In this document: piece after piece, positions 35,022-42,311 of the stretch
Numbering within the stretch: the stretch's first letter is position 1
Layout of the letters: each line of letters opens with the position of its first letter
NCBI GenBank assembly: GCA_965276635.1
Contig: CBDIBC010000005.1
Location: forward strand, 1,488,001 to 1,552,000
Source of the DNA: CBDIBC01 sp965276635
GTDB lineage: Bacteria; Actinomycetota; Acidimicrobiia; Acidimicrobiales; Palsa-688
DNA length: 64,000 nucleotides
Direction: 5' to 3'
Made by a program: the position numbers and the translations under genes
Notes under the pieces: generated by a model
The model's database searches: none
The model's input: the letters and a program-made list of their open reading frames with translations, nothing else
Told to the model about the DNA's origin: nothing

Positions 35022-35972
35022 CTACAGGGAGGCGAACGAGAGCTGCTGCCGGCGTTCGGTGGCCTGCCGGACGCGCTCCGGCGCAGCCAGGTAGCGCACC
35101 ACCTCGTCGACATCGGCGACCTCGATGGCACCGCGCTTGGCGACGTAATCTTTCGCCCACTGCTGATCGGTGACCAGCGACTTCACCAGGAAGACCCGCT
35201 TACCGTGCTCCAACGCCAGACGGGCCTGCATCTTGGCGCCCGAGGTGCGGCTTGCCTCGATCACCACCGTGCCCTGACTGAGCCCGGAGGTCACCACATT
35301 TCGGCGCGGGAAGGTGTCGCGGCCGCCCGAACGCGTCGGCCAGAACTGCGACACCACCGCTCCCTGCTCTGTGATCCGATCGGCCAGCGCCCGGTTCTCA
35401 GCCGGGTAGACCTTGGTGATCCCGGTGCCGAACACCGCTATGGTGCGGCCACCGGCCTCTAGGGCGGCCTTGTGCGCCGCAGTGTCGATGCCGCGGGCCA
35501 GGCCGGAGATCACCGTGACGCCACGCTCCGACAGCATCGAGGCCATGCGGATGGCTCGCCGGAGGCCTGCCTCGCTCGCTTCGCGGGTGCCAACCACAGC
35601 CGCGGAGCGGGCGTCGTCGTCCAGCACCTCCCCGCGGACGAACAGGAACGGCGGGAGGTTGGGTATGAGGCGAAGGTTCGCCGGGTAGCCCGCGTCTAGC
35701 ACGGTCAGGAGTTGCGCGCCGGACTTGTCTGCGGCCTCCAGCTCGGAGTCGACCCGAGCGAATAGCTCGTCAGGGTTCTTCAGCCCGCGCCGGAGCACCG
35801 GACGGGACCGCTCAGCCGCCATGCCCTTCTCCGCGATGTCGCCCTGCCAGAGCGCGTCCAGACCCCCCTCGTCCTGCGCCTCGCGGGCGATCAGGCTCCA
35901 GTCGACGCTCTCGTGTTCCGACCGGATGGCACAGAGTGCCAGGAGGCGGCGTTGCTCCTCCGAAACTGCCAT
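35022..35972 (-). CDS. DprA/Smf-family nucleotide- or DNA-binding Rossmann protein
   Basis: A 316-residue protein with the DprA Rossmann core: AAVVGTREASEAG (125-137), VTVISGLARGIDTAAHKAAL (152-171), FGTGITKVYP, GRDTFPRRNVVTSGLSQGTV (217-236) and VVIEASRTSGAKMQ. The N-terminal 90 residues are a divergent helical domain, and the usual C-terminal winged helix is absent. The ATG at 35972 has GGGAG nine bases upstream. It is the first gene of a minus-strand operon with the zinc-finger PRTase and the KAP NTPase, directly under a LexA-box match. DprA paired with a PRTase recalls PsyrTA-type toxin-antitoxin/anti-phage pairs, from memory. Confidence 0.85.
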   Translation of the reverse strand: MAVSEEQRRLLALCAIRSEHESVDWSLIAREAQDEGGLDALWQGDIAEKGMAAERSRPVLRRGLKNPDELFARVDSELEAADKSGAQLLTVLDAGYPANLRLIPNLPPFLFVRGEVLDDDARSAAVVGTREASEAGLRRAIRMASMLSERGVTVISGLARGIDTAAHKAALEAGGRTIAVFGTGITKVYPAENRALADRITEQGAVVSQFWPTRSGGRDTFPRRNVVTSGLSQGTVVIEASRTSGAKMQARLALEHGKRVFLVKSLVTDQQWAKDYVAKRGAIEVADVDEVVRYLAAPERVRQATERRQQLSFASL

Positions 35973-35991
35973 GCCATGCTACTCCCGTCCT

Positions 35992-36005
35992 CGAACATAT
36001 GTTCG
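35992..36005 (-). promoter_or_regulatory. LexA (SOS) box upstream of the DprA-PRTase-KAP operon
   Basis: CGAACATATGTTCG is a perfect 14-base palindrome and a full match to the Gram-positive LexA consensus CGAACRNRYGTTYG; with flanks it reads TCGAACATATGTTCGC. It lies 20-33 bases before the DprA-like start codon, where LexA would block transcription until DNA damage. I saw no second match in the window. Confidence 0.8.
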
Positions 36006-36398
36006 CATGGTGGTGTGACCAGTATGCAGCACAGTCTTGCAGTCCGCAAGCACCGGCCGGAGCCAGGGGGGGAGGTCCAGCTTGCCGCCTATCCCATCGA
36101 CTGTTCATAGGCTGCCGCCTCAGGATGAACGCCGACCAGCTCGCGCAGCTCTGCGGGCCCTTCGAGCTGCGACCGGAGCCTGCCCCGGTCGAGGCGCCGC
36201 ACCTGACCTAATCCGTCGATAAGGCGGCTGACCTGTCGGCGATCAGCCGGGCCCTGGCGGACGGGGCGGTAAAATGGGAGAAATCACAGCGCCGCGGATG
36301 GGCACGCGCCGCCTCGTCCTCAGGGCAGCCGTGAAGCGTCGATGAACGCGGTTTCCAAGAGCTGCGGTCCCCTGGTGCTGCGCTTGGGTGCATCGATT
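36006..36398. other. Intergenic region between the SOS operon and the att/repeat region
   Basis: No supported gene. A 28-codon frame at 36125-36211 has a clean start and stop but no recognisable match. Upstream-facing promoter elements for the DprA operon lie at the left end. Confidence 0.4.
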
Positions 36399-36450
36399 GC
36401 CAATCCCGTGCTAATCGATTGCTAATCCCGCTGCTAATCGTTTGCTAATC
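36399..36450. repeat. Five helically phased GCTAATC direct repeats
   Basis: GCCAATC at 36399 is followed by GCTAATC at 36410, 36421, 36433 and 36444. Spacings are 11, 11, 12 and 11 bases, about one DNA turn each, so all copies face the same side. They lie 115-165 bases from the tRNA-like att core and next to the integrase gene. They are probably arm-type sites for integrase or excisionase, or iterons of a replication/transfer protein. Confidence 0.75.
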
Positions 36451-36564
36451 CGCGGAGCGAAACAGGGTGGACGAAGGCGACCCCCTGGACGACGGTGATC
36501 GCGAAAGCCCTTGTCAGAGCGTTATACCTTGGACAGAGTGTGAGCCCCAGGACCCCCAGGCGGC

Positions 36565-36610
36565 GACTACGGATCAGAAGGTTGGGGGTTCGAATCCCTC
36601 CGAGCGCGCA
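36565..36610 (+). other. 3' part of a tRNA-Arg(ACG) gene: candidate attachment site
   Basis: The 46 bases read as the anticodon loop (CTACGGA), variable loop, T-arm (GGGGGTTCGAATCCCTC) and acceptor 3' strand (CGAGCGC plus GCA) of a tRNA-Arg(ACG). The 5' half is absent: the upstream sequence cannot form the D-arm, and the 5' side of the anticodon stem pairs only two bases. tRNA 3' ends are common attB cores of tyrosine integrases, and an integrase gene starts 100 bases downstream. No second copy was seen in the window. Confidence 0.75.
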
Positions 36611-36667
36611 GGAAACGTGCAGGTCAAGGAGGGTTTTGGCTGAGACGCTTGAGGCGGAGGCGGGGCC

Positions 36668-36701
36668 GTGAGAACCTGGTGAGAACCAAACGGGTTCTCA
36701 C
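36668..36701. promoter_or_regulatory. Direct and inverted GTGAGAACC repeats upstream of the integrase
   Basis: GTGAGAACC occurs at 36668-36676 and 36679-36687 (11-base spacing), and its inverse GGTTCTCAC at 36693-36701. The last two form a nine-base stem with loop AAACG, ending nine bases before the integrase GTG. This is a likely operator or translational control hairpin for the integrase. Confidence 0.55.
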
Positions 36702-36710
36702 GGGGGTGCG

Positions 36711-37872
36711 GTGGTGCCAGCCAGACCAGAGGGCGTCTACCAGGATCGCAAGGGTGGTTGGTACGTGAAGGTGACGGTGGGCCGCGACCCGCTGAGCGGC
36801 CGCCGCGAACAGGTCACCCGGCGCGGCTTTCGCACCGCGGTCGAGGCGGGGCGGCGCGGCGCGAGCTGATGGGCCAGGTGGACCGTGGCCAGCTGAGGGT
36901 GACGCCGGGGGCGACGACGGTCAGCCAGCTGATGGACTTGTACCTCGACGGCTTGGACGCGGATCAGCGACTGTCGCCCAAGACTCGTTTCGATTACCGC
37001 CACTCGACCAACGACTACATCCGTCCGCATCTCGGAGCGATGCGGGTACGCGACGTGACGCCGGAGGTGATCCTGGCGTGGCAGCGCACGCTGATGAAGG
37101 GTGGGGGGACGAAGAACGGCAAGCCGCTGGCAGCCAACACGGTCCGCCTGGCCCGAGCGCCGCTGGCCGGTGCGTTCAAGCTGGCGCTGTCGGCGGGCAT
37201 GGTCGCAGTCAGTCCGACGGTGGGTGCGCCACGGCCGCAGGCGGCGCGTTCGACCCCAAGCATTGGAGCCCGGAGCAGGCTCGCTGGTTCCTGGGGTTGA
37301 TGGAAGGCGACCGGACGGCGCCGATCTGGGCGCTCCTGCTCGGTGCCGGACTGCGTATCGGCGAGCTGGTGTGGCTGCGGTGGTCGAACGTGGATCTGGA
37401 TGACCGACTGCTGCGGGTGGTGGATTTCGTCTCGACGCTGGGCCATGAGCTGGTGGCCTCGTCGGGCAAGAGCCGCGACGCGGTTCGCTCGATCGATCTG
37501 GATGACGGCCTGGTGGCGGAGCTGCGCACGCAGCGGGCGCTGCAGGCGGAGGAGCGCTTGGCTGCCGGTCCGGGCTGGGTCGAGAGCGACTATGTGTTTA
37601 CCCAGGCGCGAGGCGGTCCCTATCACCCCCAGTATCTGTCGAGGCTTCTCGGCACCTTCAGCAGCGAGCTCGGGCTTCCACGCCTGACCGCGCACGGCCT
37701 GCGCCACACGAGCGCCACGCTCATGCTGGCCAGCGGCGTACCGGCGAAAGTGGCGGCCGAGCGACTCGGGCACGCCGACCCGACGTTGTTCACCAACCTC
37801 TACAGCCACGTCACGCCGACCATGCAGCGCGACGCCGCAGATCGCATCGGGGCCGCGTTGTTCGGCCCTTAG
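36711..37872 (+). pseudogene. Tyrosine recombinase (integrase) with two frameshifts
   Basis: The GTG at 36711 (or 36714) opens the N-terminal arm-binding domain (GVYQDRKGGWYVKVTVGRD). A one-base loss near 36850 moves homology to the next frame: RRELMGQVDRGQ, then the SAM-like domain DLYLDGLDADQRLSPKTRFD. A second shift near 37245 moves to a third frame holding the catalytic domain: GAGLRIGELVWLRW (Arg), HGLRHTSATLML (HxxR), LGHADPTLFTNLYSH (His, Tyr nucleophile). All catalytic residues are present but not in one frame. Its position beside the tRNA-like att and the phased repeats shows it once mobilised this region. Confidence 0.85.
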
Positions 37873-37934
37873 CACCGCGCGTTGAGCGCGTCGGCTCTCG
37901 GTTTCGCCGGCCGCTGACGGGGCAGAGTCCGGCA

Positions 37935-38255
37935 GTGACCGGCTTCCTTCGCGTCGAACGCCAGTTCACCAGGTGGGTGGACAGGGCGCGTCGCTACCGG
38001 GTGGTCGTCGACGAGTCGCCGCTCGGCATGATCAAACCGGACGAGACGCTGACGTTCTCGGTGCCTCCTGGAGACCACATGTTGGTCATCGAGCTTGGTG
38101 TCTGGAAGAGCAGCCCGACACGCTTCTTCCACGTCGCGGCCGGCGAGACCGTGACTTTCAGCTGTCGCTCGGCGCCCCCGTCTGAAGCGCTTGCTCGTGC
38201 GGTCCTTCGCCGCCACGCGTACATCGACTTGGAACAAGCCCCGCCTCGGACCTGA
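37935..38255 (+). CDS. Small hypothetical beta-rich protein
   Basis: A 106-residue protein from a GTG at 37935. The central part (RYRVVVDESPLGMIKPDETL, FSVPPGDHMLVIELGVW, HVAAGETVTFSCR) is built of short beta strands like a carbohydrate-binding or PEGA-type sandwich. No signal peptide is seen. It stands alone between the broken integrase and the convergent excisionase operon. No function can be given. Confidence 0.6.
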   Translation: MTGFLRVERQFTRWVDRARRYRVVVDESPLGMIKPDETLTFSVPPGDHMLVIELGVWKSSPTRFFHVAAGETVTFSCRSAPPSEALARAVLRRHAYIDLEQAPPRT

Positions 38256-38319
38256 GCGGACGCCCCCGCCGGCCGCAGCAGGTCTGACCGCGTCTGTTCG
38301 TCCAGTCATCGGATCTTGG

Positions 38320-38523
38320 TCACTCGTCTCCGCGAGGTTCGGCGAGCACGGAGTTGCCGGCGAGCCAATCGGCGATGGCCGTCGGGTCGAAACGGATGAA
38401 GTGGCCGACCTTCACGTACGGGATCCGTTGGTCGGCCACCAGCCGGCGGACATGGCGAGGCGTGTCATGGAGGCGGGCGGCCAGCGTAGGGATGTCGATC
38501 AGCTCAAGGATGATCTCGTTCAC
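38320..38523 (-). CDS. Excisionase-type helix-turn-helix protein
   Basis: A 67-residue winged-helix protein: IPTLAARLHDTPRHVRRLVA, then IPYVKVGHFIRFDPTAIADW, the pattern of excisionase/MerR-like small HTH proteins. The GTG at 38523 has GGGAGG five bases upstream and overlaps the stop of the 64-residue gene before it. A 129-base piece of this gene (38326-38454) is duplicated at 44662-44790 with four mismatches. It probably directs excision or regulates transfer of the second element. Confidence 0.85.
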   Translation of the reverse strand: MNEIILELIDIPTLAARLHDTPRHVRRLVADQRIPYVKVGHFIRFDPTAIADWLAGNSVLAEPRGDE

Positions 38524-38714
38524 CGGACCTCCCATCTGGAGGGATGATCCTCGAGCTCGTTTGCCCTGTCGATGCCTGGGTGCGGGAGCGTTGGCGCCCA
38601 GATCGTGCAGTGTGGGTCGATGGTGACGGGTTCGAGTCCACTGGTGGTGAGGACGCGGCTGAGGGCGGGGCCGGGTTGGCCGTAGACGACCACGATCCGG
38701 TTGGTGGAGTTCAT
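38520..38714 (-). CDS. 64-residue protein between coupling ATPase and excisionase
   Basis: A 64-residue protein starting MNSTNRIVVVYGQPGPALSR. Its start overlaps the stop of the coupling-protein gene (ATGA) and its stop overlaps the excisionase GTG (GTGA), so it is translationally coupled on both sides. This is the main reason to think it real. No family is recognised; the N-terminus looks like a first beta strand and glycine turn of a small alpha/beta fold. Confidence 0.6.
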   Translation of the reverse strand: MNSTNRIVVVYGQPGPALSRVLTTSGLEPVTIDPHCTIWAPTLPHPGIDRANELEDHPSRWEVR

Positions 38715-40063
38715 GGCATGTCCTTTCCGAATGCGTCGACGAGGATCTTTCGGGTGGTCTGGAGGGCGCGGCGGATACTGGCGGCGAGGGCGGCGAGGGT
38801 TTCGCTGATGCTGAGCGTTCTCGGGGCTGGCGGCGGCTCGGACCGTGCCAGGGTGATGTAGAAGGGTGGGTGGCTGGTGTGGGCGAGGAGGCCGACGCCG
38901 GGAGGCATGGTGTTGATCCGTTCGGGGGCGATGACCGGTCGTTGTTGGATGGACTGGGACCAGCCGCCACCGGTGCTGGTCGAGTTGCGGGTCCGGTAGG
39001 TGACGTCACGCATGCCGGCCAGGTAGGAGAAGGCGGCGAGGGTGGAGCGGTCGGCGATGCCGCCGAGGGCGAGTTTGGCGGCGAAGAGGGTGAGGAAGCC
39101 GTCGGCGGCGGTTCCCCACCGGGCCCGGGCCTGGTTGAGGTCTTGGAGGCAAGCGAGGGTGACAAGTCCTTGGCTGCCGCCTTCGGCCACGATGGCGGGC
39201 AGATCAGGCAGCGGGGCGATGTTGGCCACCTCGTCCAAGGCGAACACGACGGGCGGCCAGCCCGGCTGGCGGGCATAGGTGGCGTGGCGGATCTGGTCGA
39301 GGAGGCAGACGATGATGGGGGCGAGGAGGGTTTGGTGTTGGGCGGGGGCGACGAGGTAGAGGGTGTCGGTGCTGTGCACGAAGGCGGTGGGGTCGAAGTT
39401 CGGGGCGCGAGCGGCCTCCAGTGCCTGTTGGTGGCGGTAGGCGGCCAGGACCCGGGCGGTGGTGGAGAAGATGCCGGAGCGCTCGCGTTCGTCGGTTTCG
39501 GCGATGCCGGTGAGGGTCTGTTGGGCGATCTCGGTTCCGGCGGCGTGGAGGGCCCGGGTGGCGTCGGCGGTGTCGCGTTGGAGGATCCAGCGGATCACCC
39601 AGGTCATGTCGACGTCGAGGACCGCCGCGGCGTGGAGCAGTGGGGCGAGGAGGGCTTCGGCTCGTTCGTTCCAGTGGCCGCCGTCGATCACTGTCGCAGC
39701 GCCAGTGGTGGACGCGGCAGTGAGGGCGTGGGCGCGGGCTACTGCGGTGTCCCAATGCTGGCAGCCGGCTAGGGGGCTCCAGCGGACGGGGGTGGTCGCT
39801 GGTGGTGGGGTGGTGGTGGCGGAGGGGTCGAAGTACCAGCAGCGCCCGAGCGTGGCCCGAGGTGGCAGGGTCCGGGCGATGACGTCGGGTTTGGTGGAGG
39901 TGGCGACGACCGGGCCGGGGGCGGTGACCACGGTGGGGACGACGACGCCGATGGTCTTGCCCGAGCGTGGCGGTCCGATGACCAGGGCGGCGTGTTCGAC
40001 CCCGGAGTAGATCGACGTGCCGGTGGGGGTGTAGCCGAGGGCAGCCGAGCACCCCCGCCCCCC
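38711..40063 (-). pseudogene. TraG/VirD4-like coupling ATPase, 5' truncated
   Basis: About 450 residues clearly homologous to the coupling ATPase at 19.3-20.7 kb: HAALVIGPPRSGKT (Walker A), VVFALDEVANIAPLPDLP (Walker B) and EGGSQGLVTLACLQDLNQAR, then AADGFLTLFAAKLALGGIAD. Homology begins near 40063 without a credible start codon. Upstream the same frame runs through non-homologous sequence and into the toxin gene. The N-terminal membrane region is therefore lost at a joint around 40065-40080. It heads an operon with the 64-residue gene and the excisionase. Confidence 0.8.
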
Positions 40064-40196
40064 TAGCGGCGAAATGCGCCGTCCATGACGCGCGCTTAAG
40101 AATCCGGCTACCGTCGTACTCCGCCCAGCGCAGATCGGCACGTACGGAGCGCCTTGTGGGTTGAAACGTCGCCGCGCTCCGACTGGACTGGTGAGG

Positions 40197-40556
40197 CTAC
40201 GGGAGCCAGTACACCCAATCGGAGCCATCGCTGGGAGGGTCTGCCATGAACGTAGCGAGAGCGGTGACCAGGTTGGCCGGATACGAACTGCTGCCCCGGT
40301 GGTAGCGACGGGGCGAGGTGAACACGACGCCAGCGTGGTGCTCACCGGTGACCACCCAGGTTCGTACGATGCGATCGAAGTCCCGGGCGTTCTCGGTGAC
40401 GACCGCCCGCCCGGACCGGCTGGCTGCCCGCAGGAGTTCTTCGTCTGGTAGGGAAGCGAGGACCGGATCGTCTGCTGCGGCGGTCACGTCGTGGCCGTCA
40501 ACTCGAAGTCGCTCAGCTGCTAGGCGGGAGTGATGGGTATCGAGTAGGAGCTTCAC
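40197..40556 (-). CDS. PIN-like toxin of the DUF5615 family
   Basis: A 119-residue protein starting VKLLLDTHHSRLAAERLRVD and containing GHDVTAAADDPVLASLPDEE, then GRAVVTENARDFDRI, which match DUF5615/Mut7-like PIN proteins with their spaced acidic residues. The GTG at 40556 overlaps the stop of the DUF433-like gene, the usual order antitoxin then toxin. It is predicted to be a ribonuclease held in check by that partner. Confidence 0.82.
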   Translation of the reverse strand: MKLLLDTHHSRLAAERLRVDGHDVTAAADDPVLASLPDEELLRAASRSGRAVVTENARDFDRIVRTWVVTGEHHAGVVFTSPRRYHRGSSSYPANLVTALATFMADPPSDGSDWVYWLP

Positions 40557-40978
40557 CCCGCCAGCAGGTCTTGCTGGCGTCGCCACTGGGCCTCTGCTTC
40601 GTCGGCCGCCTTGCGGTTGGCGTCTACTTGGGCATTGATCTCTTCGGTGAACTCGGCGTAATAGGCGAGAGCGGCCTCGACGAGTTGACGAGGAAGGCCG
40701 AACACCTTGACTGCTCGGGTGATCCGTTCTGCGGGAGGAAGGTCGCCGCCCACGAGGCCTTCGACGACTTCCCACACGTCGGGACCACCGATCAGATGGG
40801 CACGCCGGCCGGCCGGTCCGTCGCGGAAGCCCACCAGTGGATGACGACGAGTTCGCAGTCCTTCGTCGATCAGTTCCTCGGCCAACGACGACGTCGAGGC
40901 GCTACGAGCGACCGCCTCCGCCTTGAGCTGATCGGCTACCCGGGGGTCATGGAACCGAACGGACATAGGATGCGCCAT
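40553..40978 (-). CDS. DUF433-type antitoxin with N-terminal ribbon-helix-helix-like region
   Basis: About 141 residues from the ATG at 40978 (a second ATG lies four codons on). The N-terminus (SVRFHDPRVADQLKAEAVAR) resembles a ribbon-helix-helix DNA-binding segment. LVGFRDGPAGRRAHLIGGPD and VWEVVEGLVGG match DUF433 proteins, which pair with DUF5615 toxins. A 17-base palindrome sits on the start codon and is the probable operator for autorepression. Confidence 0.8.
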   Translation of the reverse strand: MAHPMSVRFHDPRVADQLKAEAVARSASTSSLAEELIDEGLRTRRHPLVGFRDGPAGRRAHLIGGPDVWEVVEGLVGGDLPPAERITRAVKVFGLPRQLVEAALAYYAEFTEEINAQVDANRKAADEAEAQWRRQQDLLAG

Positions 40979-40994
40979 GACTACAATGTAGTCA
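40978..40994. promoter_or_regulatory. 17-bp palindrome at the antitoxin start
   Basis: TGACTACAATGTAGTCA has perfect eight-base arms around one central base. It begins at the A of the antitoxin ATG and extends upstream, the place where an autoregulating antitoxin would bind. Confidence 0.7.
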
Positions 40995-41494
40995 ACCAGG
41001 GCCCGGTTTGGGCAACGGCGTACAGCGGCGCTCTGTGAACGCGGTTTGGGGTGAGCCTCACCTTGTCGCCAGCTAGCCCGACGGCGACGTCGAGCTCCTG
41101 ATCCGCTAGCGGTTTGTCCCGGCGCCCGGCCCTTGCTCGGCGCTTGGGTCGTGCCACATTCGTGCCACAACGGCTGGTCAAAGCCGGTTGCGGCTGGGCG
41201 CGGATGGTCAAGCCAAAACGGTCGCTGACCTGCTCGAACGTGCGAAAACCGGGTCGGTGCAGGGCGGGACAGCCCTTCCCAAGCGGAGGTCAGTCTCTGA
41301 CCGTTCTGACTTCGCGCGGAGGTTGGAGATCGATCAGCGACGTCGTGAGGTCCCGGGTAAGGGCGGGTAGAGACCCTGCTCGATCTCCGCCTTCACCCAA
41401 GTCGGGCTGCGGACCTTCGAGTGGGTGGGGCGGGCCGAGAGCCGGGTCGGTCACGGCAGGTCTCAGCGAAGATCAAGCCGCTCATCTTCCTGGG
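40995..41494. other. Intergenic region, possibly the tail of a lost integrase
   Basis: About 500 bases without a firm gene. On the minus strand near 41100-41170 a frame contains CGTNVARPKRRARAGRRD, reminiscent of integrase C-terminal tails, and the words CGTGCCACA and TCGTGCCAC are repeated at 41152-41169. The evidence is too weak for a gene call. This is probably the right edge of the acquired region. Confidence 0.35.
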
Positions 41495-42139
41495 TTAAGC
41501 AATCCGTTCGTTGAGGAACTTGAGCGTCGGAACAAAGTGATCTTGGCACTCGCGCCGCGCACCTTCGGCATCGCCAGTCTCGCATGCCTTGAGCAGAGCC
41601 CGGTGCTCGTCGTCTCCCTCAACGCGGCGAGGGCGATTGACCGACAGCTCGGAGTGGATGTGCACGGCGGCGATGTTGAGCAGCTCGCGCAGGATCCGCA
41701 CTGTTCTGGGTCTCCCGGATCGCTCGGCCAGGAACAGGTGGAAATCACGGTTGAGAAGGGACCACGGGCCGAGCTCGGCGGTCCGCTCCATGGCCTCCAC
41801 CGTGCTGCGGGCCACGGCGAGGTCCTCGATGGTCAGACGAGGGACGGCCAAAGCCAGGTTGGTTGGCTCGAGCAGGGACAGCAGGTCGAACACCTCTAGC
41901 AGTTCCGTTACGCTGCGGGCCCGAACCGTCGCCCCTCGTCGCGCATCGAGCTCGACCAGGCCGTCGGCGGCCAGCTGGCGGAGAGCTTCGCGGACCGGGG
42001 TGGACGACACTTCGAAGCGCTGCGCGATGTCGTTCTGGCGGAGTCGGCTGCCCAACGGCAGCGTGCCTCGCAGGATCTGATCGCGCAGCTGATCGGCGAC
42101 GCGCGCTTCGGTGGTGGTGCCCAACGAGGTGATGGTCAT
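41495..42139 (-). CDS. GntR-family regulator (FadR/FCD type)
   Basis: A 214-residue regulator. The winged helix reads RVADQLRDQILRGTLPLGSR, then NDIAQRFEVSSTPVREALRQ and LDARRGATVRARSVTEL. The C-terminal FCD domain has LNRDFHLFLAERSGRPRTVR and HIHSELS, with the metal/ligand-binding Asp and His residues of that fold. It probably senses a carboxylic acid or CoA-related ligand. A TTATGCATAA palindrome lies in the gap between it and the divergent permease-like gene, so it likely controls both. Confidence 0.92.
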   Translation of the reverse strand: MTITSLGTTTEARVADQLRDQILRGTLPLGSRLRQNDIAQRFEVSSTPVREALRQLAADGLVELDARRGATVRARSVTELLEVFDLLSLLEPTNLALAVPRLTIEDLAVARSTVEAMERTAELGPWSLLNRDFHLFLAERSGRPRTVRILRELLNIAAVHIHSELSVNRPRRVEGDDEHRALLKACETGDAEGARRECQDHFVPTLKFLNERIA

Positions 42140-42277
42140 CGTTCAGCGACGCCGGAGGAGCCCAGATTGACCAGCGTTGATGCCACCGGCGCATCGAGCG
42201 GGTTTGTGAACTGGCCATGAACGGGCCTCGCCAACCCTTGCGCCCCCGGGCCACCCCGAGGATCATGAGATAACCGT

Positions 42278-42287
42278 TTATGCATAA
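42278..42287. promoter_or_regulatory. Palindrome TTATGCATAA, candidate GntR operator
   Basis: A perfect ten-base palindrome in an AT-rich patch between the divergent GntR gene and the permease-like gene, 25 bases before the latter's GTG. FCD regulators often bind short AT-rich palindromes in such gaps. Confidence 0.55.
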
Positions 42288-42311
42288 TCTTTACCCTAGC
42301 CGGAGATACCC

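Noticed and set aside
36125..36211. 28-codon frame between the SOS operon and the repeats
   Set aside because: It has a clean start and stop but no ribosome site, no match and a length expected by chance.
36399..36450. Possible CRISPR-like array
   Set aside because: Repeats are seven bases with four-base gaps, far too short; no cas genes are in the window.
36565..36610. Complete tRNA gene
   Set aside because: The 5' half with D-arm and acceptor strand is missing, so it cannot fold as a tRNA.
40981..41211. Possible integrase C-terminal tail
   Set aside because: Only a short CGTNVARPKRR stretch is suggestive; no catalytic motif is present, so I did not call it.
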